A stretch of 64,000 nt of DNA, taken from the NCBI RefSeq assembly GCF_000425405.1, contig NZ_AUDJ01000002.1, forward strand, positions 124,001-188,000, given 5' to 3'. This DNA is from Ferrimonas kyonanensis DSM 18153 (lineage in GTDB: Bacteria > Pseudomonadota > Gammaproteobacteria > Enterobacterales > Shewanellaceae). The notes under the pieces are model-generated. The model was given only the letters and a program-made list of their open reading frames with translations. It had not been told where the DNA came from and did not search any database. Both the position numbers and the translations under genes were made by a program. Position 1 is the first letter of the stretch. Each line of letters opens with the position of its first letter. Below, in pieces: positions 44,264 through 53,259 of this stretch.

Positions 44264-44912
44264 GTAACCGGCCCTGGCGAAGATGAAGGGTGCGCTCCAG
44301 GGTGGCCGCAACCCGGCTGGAGTGGGTGACCATCACCAGAGTTTGTCCCAGTTGCCGGGTGAGCTGGGCAAACAGCGTCATCACTTCGTCACCGGTTTGC
44401 TCATCGAGGTTGCCGGTGGGTTCATCGGCCAGGATCAGTGTCGGCTGGTGAGCCAGGGCGCGGGCGATGGCGACGCGCTGCTGTTCGCCGCCAGACAATT
44501 GATCCGGGTACAGATCCCACAGCGGCATCAACCCCAGTGGCGCGGCAATGGTGTCTTTGACGGCGCGTTCGTTATTAAGCGCATTGAGGCGGTGTTGAAA
44601 CAACACGTTGTCGGCGACAGTCAGGGTGGGTAACAGATTGAATTGCTGAAACACCAATCCGATGCGTTTGCGGTACTGGCACAACTGGGCTGGAGTGCGG
44701 CCCTCCAGAGTGTCACCGTCGACCTGAATGTGGCCGCTGTCGGGGTGCTCCAGACCGGCGATGAGGTGCAGCAGCGTGGATTTACCGGCACCGCTTTCCC
44801 CCATGATGGCCAACCGTTCGCCGGAGGCCACCTCCAGGTCGCAGTGATCCAAAATCTGCCGTTGGCTGCGTCCCTGAGTTCGGTACAGATTGACCTGGTG
44901 CACCTTGATCAT
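44256..44912 (-). CDS. ABC transporter ATP-binding protein (AttE/LolD/MacB type)
   Basis: A 218-residue ATPase with Walker A GESGAGKST (about 39-47), Q-loop VFQQFN, signature LSGGEQQR, Walker B LILADEPTGNLD and H-loop VTHS. The TGNLDEQTG segment is characteristic of the LolD/MacB/FtsE group. It powers the permease encoded next. GGAGA stands ahead of the ATG. First gene of the three-gene AttEFGH-like operon. Confidence 0.93.
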   Translation of the reverse strand: MIKVHQVNLYRTQGRSQRQILDHCDLEVASGERLAIMGESGAGKSTLLHLIAGLEHPDSGHIQVDGDTLEGRTPAQLCQYRKRIGLVFQQFNLLPTLTVADNVLFQHRLNALNNERAVKDTIAAPLGLMPLWDLYPDQLSGGEQQRVAIARALAHQPTLILADEPTGNLDEQTGDEVMTLFAQLTRQLGQTLVMVTHSSRVAATLERTLHLRQGRLHD

Positions 44913-45324
44913 TGCGGATCTCCTTGGTCTTCCTTAACCCTAATATAGATAAAAAAACTGTTTAATTCATGAAGTTATTACGTTCCATGCTGCAAATGGA
45001 TTATTCGAATATAACGTGCATTCATCCGGTTAGTTATCGGTATTTTATGTGGTCTTACCTCGTCAGCTTGGTGTAAGTTTGACCAGGGAAAGGGAGCCAA
45101 GCCAGTGCTGGCGTGGGTTTAGCGAATTTCAATAGCTTATTGTGGCGGACTTAATTCACCGGCGACTGTGATAAGAGTTGCTGGAATTATTGCCCATGCT
45201 TTAACACAATGTAACCGGTTTTAATGGATGATGGACGCCGTCCCCGGAACAATAGCGACAATCAAGGCCCCAGAGGGCCAACCGGGAGCGCGTGCGCACA
45301 GAGAGTGTGCTTTGGAGGCGAGGG
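44913..45324. other. 412-bp intergenic region
   Basis: A divergent region between the ABC operon and the VOC gene. AT-rich in the first half; no gene, repeat or clear operator was found. Confidence 0.5.
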
Positions 45325-45714
45325 ATGAGTGAGTTTAATAATACCTACAACCGGGCGGTGTGGTTTGACATTCCGGTCGCCGATCTGGATCGGGCCGCGG
45401 CGTTTTACTCCCGAGTGATGAACGTCGGCGTTAGCTTTGAGGAGCAGGACGGTTTTCGGTTTGCCGTTCTGGCCCATGAGTTTGGTAATGGCGGTTGCCT
45501 GGTGGTGGATGAGGTTCGCATCAGCAGCCAGCAAGGGCCATTGTTGTACCTGAACGTGGATGGCCGCCTCGGAGAGGCCCTGGACGAGGTTACGGCGATG
45601 GGTGGCACGGTGCTCGAGGGGGCACACCAGATCGGCCCCCACGGCTACCGGGCCTTGATTCTCGACAGCGAGGGTAACCGACTGGCACTGCACTCGGGGC
45701 GAACGGACACCTAG
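45325..45714 (+). CDS. VOC-family (glyoxalase/bleomycin-resistance-like) protein
   Basis: A 129-residue single-domain protein with the paired beta-alpha-beta-beta-beta modules of the vicinal oxygen chelate fold (AVWFDIPVADLDRAAAFYSRVMNV at the start; YRALILDSEGNRLALHS at the end). The conserved glutamate of metal-binding members is not obvious at the first position (Asp in FDIPV), so catalysis is uncertain. GGAGG six bases before ATG 45325 sets the start. Substrate unknown. Confidence 0.88.
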   Translation: MSEFNNTYNRAVWFDIPVADLDRAAAFYSRVMNVGVSFEEQDGFRFAVLAHEFGNGGCLVVDEVRISSQQGPLLYLNVDGRLGEALDEVTAMGGTVLEGAHQIGPHGYRALILDSEGNRLALHSGRTDT

Positions 45715-45737
45715 AGCTGTTGTGGCAGTGGTGTCGT

Positions 45738-45771
45738 ACAGGGCGATAATTGTATACAATTATCGCCCTGT
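45738..45771. promoter_or_regulatory. 34-bp perfect palindrome, GntR-type operator and/or terminator
   Basis: All 34 bases read the same on both strands; the centre is AATTGTATACAATT and the flanks are ACAGGGCGAT/ATCGCCCTGT. The core TTGTATACAA fits T-N-G-T-N-N-A-C-N-A, the operator pattern of GntR/FCD regulators. The site begins 24 bp after the VOC gene stop and ends 21 bp before the hydrolase ATG. As RNA it would be a 14-bp stem followed by CTATTTT, so it could also end VOC transcription. Confidence 0.7.
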
Positions 45772-45791
45772 CTATTTTGGAGTCATGGACG

Positions 45792-47078
45792 ATGCGCGAT
45801 ACCACGGTTGCCGGTCTGATAACCCGAGAACACCGCTTTCAACTGCCTGTGGATTATACCCAGCCTCAGGGTCAGACCCTGGAGGTGTTTGCCCGGGAGT
45901 TGTGCGACCCTGAGCGGGCCAGTGAGCGTCTGCCTTACCTGGTGTTTTTTCAGGGAGGCCCCGGTTTTGCCGCGGTACGGCCGCTTTCCCGCAGTGGCTG
46001 GATCGATCGGGCCCTTCAGGAGTACCGGGTGCTGTTGCTGGATCAGCGCGGCACCGGCCTGTCGACACCGATCCACGCGGAAGCCCTGGCCAGCATGAGC
46101 CTACCTCAGCAGGTGGCCTACCTGAGTCAGCATCGGGCCGACAACATCGTCCGGGATGCGGAAGCGATACGCCAGCAGTTGATAGGGGATGTCCCCTGGA
46201 CGATTCTGGGGCAGAGCTTTGGTGGTTTCTGCGTACTTCGTTATCTCTCTTATGCGCCGGAGTCTCTGACCGAGGCCTACATAACCGGCGGCATTCCGTC
46301 GTTGCAGCGCAGTGCCGATGAGGTGTATCAGGCCACGTTTCAACGGGTGGCGGATAAGAATCGAGCCTTTTTCCGGCGTTTCCCCAAGGCGCAGGGGATG
46401 GCCGATCGCATCGCCGACTACCTGGATCAACACCGAGTCTGCCTGCCGGATGGTGAGCGATTGACGGTGGAACGATTTCAGTTGCTGGGACTTCACCTCG
46501 GTGTCGAGGAGGGGCCGGAGGCACTGTATTATCTGCTCGAGCAGGCATTGCTGCCCACAGCGGCGGGCGAGATCATCAACCCGCTGTTCCTGCATGGGGT
46601 GATGCAGATGCTCGATTACGATACCAACCCGCTGTTTTCGATATTGCATGAACCCATCTACAACCAGCAACGCGCCTCAGACTGGGCCGCACACCGAGTT
46701 CGGCAGGGGTTGCCGCAATTCTGCTATCAACCCGGTAAGCCGCTGTGTTTTACCGGTGAGATGATTTTCCCCTGGATGTTTGAGCAATTTTCCCGGTTGC
46801 GGCCTCTGCAACCGTTGGCTCAGGCGCTAGCTACTAAGGCCGATTGGCCGGAACTGTACGATCTTGACCGGTTGGCGGTGAACCCGGTGCCGGTGGCGGC
46901 GGCGGTGTACACCGAAGACATGTTTGTGGAGTACGCGTACAGTGAAGAGACCCTGGCGCAGGTGGCCAACCTCAACGCCTGGCGTACCTCAGAATACGAG
47001 CACAACGGCATTCGCATGGACGGTTATCGAATCCTGGATCGGTTGATTAGGCTGAATCGGGGACAGCATTTGCGATAG
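45792..47078 (+). CDS. Alpha/beta hydrolase, proline iminopeptidase-like (S33)
   Basis: A 428-residue cytosolic protein with the S33 landmarks: FFQGGPGFAAV (oxyanion HGGPG variant), LLLDQRGTGLSTP, and the nucleophile elbow GQSFGGF. The C-terminal histidine motif is likely EHNGIRMDGYR, where the histidine follows glutamate. Such enzymes remove N-terminal proline from peptides. ATG 45792 lies nine bases after GGAG. The gene is directly downstream of the 34-bp palindrome and its 3' end overlaps the GGDEF-EAL gene by 32 bp tail to tail. Confidence 0.9.
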   Translation: MRDTTVAGLITREHRFQLPVDYTQPQGQTLEVFARELCDPERASERLPYLVFFQGGPGFAAVRPLSRSGWIDRALQEYRVLLLDQRGTGLSTPIHAEALASMSLPQQVAYLSQHRADNIVRDAEAIRQQLIGDVPWTILGQSFGGFCVLRYLSYAPESLTEAYITGGIPSLQRSADEVYQATFQRVADKNRAFFRRFPKAQGMADRIADYLDQHRVCLPDGERLTVERFQLLGLHLGVEEGPEALYYLLEQALLPTAAGEIINPLFLHGVMQMLDYDTNPLFSILHEPIYNQQRASDWAAHRVRQGLPQFCYQPGKPLCFTGEMIFPWMFEQFSRLRPLQPLAQALATKADWPELYDLDRLAVNPVPVAAAVYTEDMFVEYAYSEETLAQVANLNAWRTSEYEHNGIRMDGYRILDRLIRLNRGQHLR

Positions 47079-48900
47079 TGCAGGCGTGTTCGACGGACTG
47101 CTTCTGCTGGCGGCGGGTACTAATGAGTTCACTGAGTGCCACCGGCGGACTGAAATAGTAGCCCTGAAACGAGTGGCAGCCGCGCTGGGCCAGATAGTTC
47201 AGTTGCTCCTGGGTTTCCACCCCCTCGGCAGTGACTGGAATGCCATAGATTTCAGCCACCCTCAGAATGACATCCACCAATGAGCGGGTGTGGGCCTGAC
47301 CACTGAGGCTCAATTCGTTGACAAAGCTGCGGTCAATCTTGAGGCGATCGATGGGGTAGTGTTGTAACTGATTAAAGGCGGTATAGCCGGTACCAAAGTC
47401 GTCCAGAATGATGCGTATACCGTGCTGCCTCAGTTCGGTCAGCATCTTCAGCCCGCTGGGTTTGTGACTCACCAGCCCGGTTTCGGTCAGTTCCAGATCC
47501 AGAGTGTTAAGGTCAATGTCATGGCGGTTGGCCAGCATGATGATCTGGGCTGGCAGTTTCGGGTTATTGAGCTCCAGCGATGAGATGTTGATGGCCACCC
47601 TCAGATCGCGAACGTCGTTGCGATGTTCCTCTTTCAGGGCGCCGATCTGTCGAAAACAGAGTTCGATGACCCACAGATCGAGCTCGTAGATCATGCCGTA
47701 TTTTTCGGCAACCGGAATGAACAGATCCGGGCCAATTCCCTCCAGATCCGGATGGGTGCATCGAATCAGGGCTTCGGCACTGGTGCACCAAGGTTTGTCT
47801 CTCTGGTGAATGGGCATGAACTTGAGCACGAAGGCGCCTTCGTCCATGGCCTTGCGCAGCCCTTGTTGAATGCGGGCTTCGCGCTTCATCTCGATGGCCA
47901 TCTCTTCGCTGAAGCAGTAGGTGTGCCCGGGCAGGGCCAGTTTGCCCAGGGTGGTGGCGCTGTTGGCCTGCACCAGTTTTTCCGAGGCGGACTCATTGCC
48001 TCGGCGGGAGTACCCCAGGGTCACCGAAATGGCCAGGGTATGTTCCTGGATGTGGTAGATGCCCACGACCTGCTGGCGAATCAGGTCCGCCAGGGTGTCG
48101 TTGCGTACTTTCGGTGCCAGGTACAGGCCGACGATAAACTCGTCACCACTGCTACGGGCAATCAGGCTGGAGCCGTCGATGATGTAGCCATCCTGGCTGA
48201 GTATCGACGGCAACCGTCTTAGCCGCTTGGCGATTTCGGTCAGGGCCTGATCGGCGATGGAACGGCCATAGCGTTGGTTAATGCCTTTGAATTGATCGAT
48301 GTTCAGTTGCAGCATACACAGCTGTGGTGCTGCCGGAGGTTGATTCTGTATCCACTGTTCCATGGCGCGGCGATTGTCCAGGCCGGTGAGCGGATCGGTC
48401 AGGTGAGAGCGCTGCAGGTTGCGGTAGCTGCGAATCTGGCCATGCACATAGAACCAGATAAAGCTGTAGGTGATGATCACCGAGATGCTGTATCGGATCA
48501 GTGATTCTAATTCGACGCTGTGGGTGGCGGCCATAAAGCTAACGAAAGAGTACAGGATCCCCAGGGTGCCGGCATACTTAAACGGCATGATGCAGAACAG
48601 GCCGGCGGCCACCGGGAACACGAAAAACAGCCCGCGCAGGCCGTGGCTGTAGGTGAAGATCGAGATCGCCACCATCATCAACAACGAGTACCCCACCAGC
48701 AGCGGCCGAGATTCCTCCCCGCGCCGGTAGCATTGCCACAGTGAGATGGCGAGCAGCGGTGCAGCCAGCAGTTCGATCATTCCCGCGCGAGGCTGGTCGC
48801 TGTTGACCAGGTGGTGAATGGCAAAACCGATGGTGGAGATCAGGGTCAGCCAGTGCAGACTGATGATGATCGGTAAAGACATGTGGCGGGAAGAGAGCAT
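47047..48900 (-). CDS. GGDEF-EAL membrane protein (cyclic-di-GMP turnover)
   Basis: 617 residues. Six or so N-terminal hydrophobic helices (to about 160) form a membrane sensor. The GGDEF domain has DPLTGLDNRRAM and the active-site motif as SGDEF instead of GGDEF. The EAL domain has AEALIR, AINISSLEL, LELTETGL, DDFGTGYTAF, KIDRSFV and AEGVETQEQL, so all phosphodiesterase metal and catalytic residues appear kept. It most likely degrades c-di-GMP, with the GGDEF domain regulatory or weakly active. c-di-GMP could control the nearby exopolysaccharide locus, but no direct link is visible. The start is uncertain (ATG 48900 or 48882; neither has a clear ribosome binding site). Confidence 0.92.
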   Translation of the reverse strand: MLSSRHMSLPIIISLHWLTLISTIGFAIHHLVNSDQPRAGMIELLAAPLLAISLWQCYRRGEESRPLLVGYSLLMMVAISIFTYSHGLRGLFFVFPVAAGLFCIMPFKYAGTLGILYSFVSFMAATHSVELESLIRYSISVIITYSFIWFYVHGQIRSYRNLQRSHLTDPLTGLDNRRAMEQWIQNQPPAAPQLCMLQLNIDQFKGINQRYGRSIADQALTEIAKRLRRLPSILSQDGYIIDGSSLIARSSGDEFIVGLYLAPKVRNDTLADLIRQQVVGIYHIQEHTLAISVTLGYSRRGNESASEKLVQANSATTLGKLALPGHTYCFSEEMAIEMKREARIQQGLRKAMDEGAFVLKFMPIHQRDKPWCTSAEALIRCTHPDLEGIGPDLFIPVAEKYGMIYELDLWVIELCFRQIGALKEEHRNDVRDLRVAINISSLELNNPKLPAQIIMLANRHDIDLNTLDLELTETGLVSHKPSGLKMLTELRQHGIRIILDDFGTGYTAFNQLQHYPIDRLKIDRSFVNELSLSGQAHTRSLVDVILRVAEIYGIPVTAEGVETQEQLNYLAQRGCHSFQGYYFSPPVALSELISTRRQQKQSVEHACTIANAVPDSA

Positions 48901-48996
48901 CGTTTTGAATTCTGGTGCTTATTTTTTCCAACATGGTAACAGCCCGACAAACAGATGTCAGGATGGTTAACCTTTGTTTAGAGCGAAAATTCAGAC

Positions 48997-49022
48997 AAAA
49001 AAAGGCCGCCGAAGCGGCCTTG
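48997..49022 (-). terminator. Rho-independent terminator of adhE
   Basis: AAGGCCGC-TTCG-GCGGCCTT followed by a run of T on the minus strand, 17 bp after the adhE stop. Confidence 0.92.
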
Positions 49023-49038
49023 TTGCTGTGGCTGGGTG

Positions 49039-51645
49039 TTAGCTGTGCTGATCCTGATAAGGACGGCCGTAGTAGCTGTCCAGCAGCAGTTGCTTGAGCT
49101 CTTTGATCAGTGGGTAGCGTGGGTTGGCGCCGGTGCATTGATCGTCGAAGGCTTCTTCGGCCACTTCATCCAGTTTGGCCAGGAATTCGGCTTCGTTGAC
49201 GCCTGCCGCCTGAATGGAGGCCGGAATCTCCAGCACTCGCTTCAGCTCTTCGACCTTGGTGATCAGTCGCTCCAGCTTCTCCTCGTCGCTGTTGCCACCC
49301 AGGCGCAGGTGATCGGCGATGGCGGCGTAACGGCACAATGCCTGAGGCCGGTCATATTGGCTGAACGCGGTTTGCTTGGTGGGCAGGTCGGTGCCGTTGA
49401 AGCGCATCACGTTGGTGATCAACAGGGCGTTGGCCAGGCCGTGAGGCAGGTGGAACTCGGCGCCGATTTTGTGGGCCATGGAGTGGCAGATCCCCAGGAA
49501 GGCGTTGGCAAAGGCGATGCCGGCAATGGTGGCCGCATTGTGAACCTTCTCTTTGGCCTTGGGGGCTTCGGCGCCACCGAGGTAGCTGTCCGGCAGGTGC
49601 TTAAACAGCAGATCCAGCGCCTGCAGTGCCTGGCCGTCGGAGTACTCGTTGGCCATGACGGAGACGAAGGCTTCCAGGGCGTGAGTGACGGCATCGATGC
49701 CACCAAAGGCGGTCAGCGATTTGGGCATGTTCATCACCAGGTTGGCATCTACGATGGCCATATTGGGGGTCAGCTCGTAGTCGGCAATCGGATACTTGGT
49801 GCCGGTTTTCTCGTCGGTCACCACCGCAAACGGGGTCACTTCCGAGCCGGTGCCTGAGGTGGTCGGAATGGCAATCAACTCCGCCTTGGTGCCCATTTTC
49901 GGGAAGCGGTAGATGCGTTTGCGAATGTCCATGAATCGCAGGGCCAGATCGGCAAAGTCTACTTCGGGGTGTTCGTACATCACCCACATGATCTTGGCGG
50001 CGTCCATGGGCGAGCCGCCGCCCAGGGCCAGGATCACGTCGGGCTTGAAGCTCTGCAGCATCTGCGCGCCACGCTTGACCACGTCCAGAGTTGGGTCTGC
50101 TTCCACCTCGTAGAACACCTCGACTTCCAGGCCCTGGGCCTTGAGGATACGAATGGTTTCGTCGCAATAGCCATTATTGAACAGGAATTTGTCGGTCACG
50201 ATGCAGGCGCGCTTGCGGTCGGACAACTCTTCCAGTGCCACCGACAACGCGCCGCGGCGGAAATAGATCGATTTCGGCAGTTTGTGCCACAACATATTTT
50301 CGGCTCGCTTGGCTACGGTTTTCTTGTTGATCAGGTGCTGAGGGCCGACGTTTTCCGAGATGGAGTTGCCGCCCCAGGAGCCGCACCCCAGCGTCAGCGA
50401 TGGCGCCAGCTTGAAGTTGTACAGATCGCCGATGCCCCCCTGAGACGCCGGCGTGTTGATTAGGATGCGGGCAGTTTTCATCCGCTGGCCAAACAGGCGA
50501 ATGCGGTCGGTCTGCAGATCCTGATCGGTATAGAGCGCCGAGGTGTGCCCGATGCCTCCCAGGGCCACCAGTGCTTCCGCTTTTTGTACCGCATCTTCAA
50601 AGCTCTCGGCTCGGTACATGGCCAGTGTTGGCGACAACTTCTCATGGGCAAAGGGCTCGTCCACCGTGGTTTTGCTGACTTCGCCAATCAATACCTTGGT
50701 CCAGGAGGGTACCTTGACGCCGGCCATTTCGGCGATCTTGGCCGCAGGCTGGCCGACAATGTCGGCGTTGAGGTTGCCGTCGGTCAGCAGTACTTTGCGA
50801 ACCTTGCCGGTTTCCGACTTGTTGAGCAGGTAGCCGCCGTGGCTGGCAAAGCGCTCGCGCATCTCTTCGTAGATGCTGTCGACGACGATGACCGATTGTT
50901 CCGAGGCACACACCACGCCGTTGTCGAAGGTTTTCGATAGCAGGATGGAACTGACCGCCCGTTTGATGTCGGCAGTCTCGTCCACCACCACTGGGGTGTT
51001 GCCGGCGCCAACGCCGATGGCGGGTTTACCGGAGCTGTAGGCGGCTTTGACCATGCCGGGACCGCCGGTGGCCAGAATCAGGTTGATGTCGTTATGGGTC
51101 ATCAGATGGTTTGACAGCGCCACCGACGGTGTTTCGATCCAGCCGATGATCTCTTTAGGAGCGCCGGCGGCCACGGCGGCATCGAGTACCAGTTTGGCGG
51201 CCGCGTTGGTGGCGGTTTTGGCCCGAGGGTGGGGCGAAAAGATGATGCCATTACGGGTCTTGAGGCTGATCAGCGCCTTGAAAATGGCGGTCGAGGTCGG
51301 GTTGGTGGTGGGGACAATGCCGCAGATGATGCCCACGGGTTCGGCGATGGTGATGGTGCCGCCGGTCTCATCCTCTTCGAGAATGCCGCAGGTCAGTTCA
51401 TCCTTGTATTTGTTGTAGATGTACTCGGAAGCGAAGTGGTTTTTGATTACCTTGTCTTCCAGCACCCCCATGCCGGTTTCTTCAACCGCCTGACGGGCCA
51501 GAGGGATGCGGGCATTGGCAGCAGCCAGTGCCGCCGCCCGGAAAATGGCATCGACCTGTTCCTGACTAAAGCTGGCAAATTCTTGCTGCGCCTTTTTGAC
51601 TCGAGCCACCAGGGCATCAAGTTCGGCAATGTGCTTATCAGCCAT
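49039..51645 (-). CDS. adhE: Bifunctional acetaldehyde-CoA/alcohol dehydrogenase
   Basis: An 868-residue fusion. The N-terminal aldehyde dehydrogenase (1 to ~440) has IVPTTNPTSTAIFK and the catalytic cysteine in DNGVVCASEQSVIV. The C-terminal iron-dependent alcohol dehydrogenase has ALGGGSPMDAAK, AIPTTSGTGSEVTPFAV, EAFVSVMANEYSDGQALQAL and the metal histidines in HSMAHKIGAEFHLPHG. It converts acetyl-CoA to ethanol with two NADH during fermentation and forms spirosomes in E. coli. A marC/ychE-type gene lies divergently upstream, as in E. coli. A GTGTAAT-N3-ATTACAC inverted repeat stands ~93 bp upstream of the start and may be its operator. Confidence 0.97.
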   Translation of the reverse strand: MADKHIAELDALVARVKKAQQEFASFSQEQVDAIFRAAALAAANARIPLARQAVEETGMGVLEDKVIKNHFASEYIYNKYKDELTCGILEEDETGGTITIAEPVGIICGIVPTTNPTSTAIFKALISLKTRNGIIFSPHPRAKTATNAAAKLVLDAAVAAGAPKEIIGWIETPSVALSNHLMTHNDINLILATGGPGMVKAAYSSGKPAIGVGAGNTPVVVDETADIKRAVSSILLSKTFDNGVVCASEQSVIVVDSIYEEMRERFASHGGYLLNKSETGKVRKVLLTDGNLNADIVGQPAAKIAEMAGVKVPSWTKVLIGEVSKTTVDEPFAHEKLSPTLAMYRAESFEDAVQKAEALVALGGIGHTSALYTDQDLQTDRIRLFGQRMKTARILINTPASQGGIGDLYNFKLAPSLTLGCGSWGGNSISENVGPQHLINKKTVAKRAENMLWHKLPKSIYFRRGALSVALEELSDRKRACIVTDKFLFNNGYCDETIRILKAQGLEVEVFYEVEADPTLDVVKRGAQMLQSFKPDVILALGGGSPMDAAKIMWVMYEHPEVDFADLALRFMDIRKRIYRFPKMGTKAELIAIPTTSGTGSEVTPFAVVTDEKTGTKYPIADYELTPNMAIVDANLVMNMPKSLTAFGGIDAVTHALEAFVSVMANEYSDGQALQALDLLFKHLPDSYLGGAEAPKAKEKVHNAATIAGIAFANAFLGICHSMAHKIGAEFHLPHGLANALLITNVMRFNGTDLPTKQTAFSQYDRPQALCRYAAIADHLRLGGNSDEEKLERLITKVEELKRVLEIPASIQAAGVNEAEFLAKLDEVAEEAFDDQCTGANPRYPLIKELKQLLLDSYYGRPYQDQHS

Positions 51646-51737
51646 CTAAACTATCCTCAAATTTTAAAAACACTTTCCTCTGAATGCGGCTTCAGTATAG
51701 GAGTGGAAACCGGAGTCAGGAAAAGTGTTCTCCCCAC

Positions 51738-51754
51738 GTGTAATAAAATTACAC
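51738..51754. promoter_or_regulatory. Inverted repeat in the adhE/marC divergent region
   Basis: GTGTAAT-AAA-ATTACAC is a perfect 7-3-7 inverted repeat, 93 bp upstream of adhE and about 190 bp upstream of the MarC gene. It does not match the Rex consensus well; the regulator is unknown. Confidence 0.5.
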
Positions 51755-51944
51755 TTAATGCGGTTACATACTGTTAACTGCCTCACGTTTGAGGCAAGAG
51801 AGATGTAGTTTAATGACGAATCAGATTAGTAAAACTAATTGAAACATCGATGGCGGAGTGGAAAATTTCACTTTTCCGAGCCGGGCAATTTCACTACAGT
51901 ATGCCCCTTGATAATTACCCTCCTGTTAGAGGCTTAGAACCAGA

Positions 51945-52574
51945 GTGGACTTCTACTTACTGCTGCAATTTTTCCTGGGATTGGTGGCCATCATTAACCC
52001 CATTGGCCTGTTGCCTGTATTCGTATCTTTGACCAGTCATCAAAGCGAACAGGAGCGACTGGCTACTGCCAAGGTGGCCAATCTGTCGGTGGTGGTCATT
52101 CTACTTATTACGCTGGTGGCCGGTCAGTTGATTCTGAATCTGTTCAGCATCTCGATTCCAGCATTTCGCATCGCCGGCGGGGTGTTGATCACCTTCATTG
52201 CCATGTCGATGTTGCAGGGTAAGCTGGGTGAGGTAAAACACAACAAAGAGGAAGACCGGGAGGCGGCGGCCAAAGAGTCGGTTGCCGTGGTGCCGTTGGC
52301 GTTGCCTTTGATGGCCGGCCCCGGCGCCATCAGTTCGGTGATTGTGTTTGCGTCACAGCACCGGGACGTGCAGTCGATGATCGGCATGGCGGTGTGTATC
52401 CTGGCGTTTGGGGTTCTCAGCTGGTTGGTGTTCAGGACGGCGCCGGTGATTTTCCGAGTACTGGGAAAAACCGGCATTAACGTGATCACCCGTATTATGG
52501 GCCTGTTGATGATGTCCATCGGCATCGAGGTGATCGCTGCCGGACTGAAGACGTTGTTTCCGGCACTGAATTAA
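51945..52574 (+). CDS. MarC-family integral membrane protein (YchE-like)
   Basis: A 209-residue protein with six hydrophobic helices and the family's paired motifs AIINPIGLLPVFVSLT and LALPLMAGPGAISSVIV. The family's role is unknown; the old link with multiple antibiotic resistance was not upheld. It starts at GTG 51945. The position next to adhE mirrors E. coli adhE-ychE, so YchE orthology is likely. The SDR gene follows after 13 bp and is probably co-transcribed. Confidence 0.9.
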   Translation: MDFYLLLQFFLGLVAIINPIGLLPVFVSLTSHQSEQERLATAKVANLSVVVILLITLVAGQLILNLFSISIPAFRIAGGVLITFIAMSMLQGKLGEVKHNKEEDREAAAKESVAVVPLALPLMAGPGAISSVIVFASQHRDVQSMIGMAVCILAFGVLSWLVFRTAPVIFRVLGKTGINVITRIMGLLMMSIGIEVIAAGLKTLFPALN

Positions 52575-52587
52575 CAAAGGGGAAGCC

Positions 52588-53259
52588 ATGATTGTCATTA
52601 CCGGTGCCAGCAGCGGCCTGGGTGCCGCGTTAGCGCAGCAGTATTCGGCGGCGGGCAACGAGGTGTGCCTGGTGGGGCGCAGTTCGCAGCGACTGGCGCG
52701 GCTGAGTGAGTCGTTGCCAGGCAAGTCTCAGTGGCACAGCGTGGATCTGACCTGTGAGTCACAAGTGGCAGCCTTGTTTGATTCCTTGTCGACGCCACCG
52801 ACTTCGGTGCTGCATTGCGCTGGCAGTGGCTTGTTTGGTGCGTTTGAACAGCACAGCGAGGCGCAGATTCGGCAGTTGCTGGACAACAATGTATTGACGG
52901 CGGCACTGCTGTTACAGCAGGTGGTCAGCCGTTACCGGGAGACCCCGATGCAGGTGGGCGTGGTGATGTCGACGGCGGCCTTGAAAGCCAAAGCCAATGA
53001 GGTGGCCTATTGCGGCGCCAAGTGGGCGGTTCGCGGCATGCTGGAGTCGTTGCGGGCGGAGTTGAAAGCCAGCCCGCTGCGCCTGGTGGGGATCTACCCA
53101 GGTGGCATGGATACCGGTTTCTGGCAACACGACGACAGTCGGGATTATCTGGATGCCAGTGTGTTTATGTCGGCCGACGACGCCGCTGCCATGGTGATTC
53201 AGGGGCTGGCGGCTTGCGAAAAGGGCTTTATCTCAGACATCACCATCAGCCGCGGTTAG
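52588..53259 (+). CDS. Short-chain dehydrogenase/reductase
   Basis: A 223-residue classical SDR. The nucleotide motif is ITGASSGLGAAL (TGxxxGxG), the NNV segment is LLDNNVLTA, and the catalytic residues are Ser in MSTAAL and Tyr-x3-Lys in YCGAKWAVRG; the PGG motif is YPGGMDT. The basic LVGRSS after the second strand suggests NADP(H). Substrate unknown. AAGGGGA precedes the ATG. Probably in an operon with the MarC gene. Confidence 0.92.
   Translation: MIVITGASSGLGAALAQQYSAAGNEVCLVGRSSQRLARLSESLPGKSQWHSVDLTCESQVAALFDSLSTPPTSVLHCAGSGLFGAFEQHSEAQIRQLLDNNVLTAALLLQQVVSRYRETPMQVGVVMSTAALKAKANEVAYCGAKWAVRGMLESLRAELKASPLRLVGIYPGGMDTGFWQHDDSRDYLDASVFMSADDAAAMVIQGLAACEKGFISDITISRG

Noticed and set aside
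51646-51944. Rex operator upstream of adhE
   Set aside because: The inverted repeat GTGTAAT-AAA-ATTACAC does not fit TTGTGAA-N4-TTCACAA or its usual variants.
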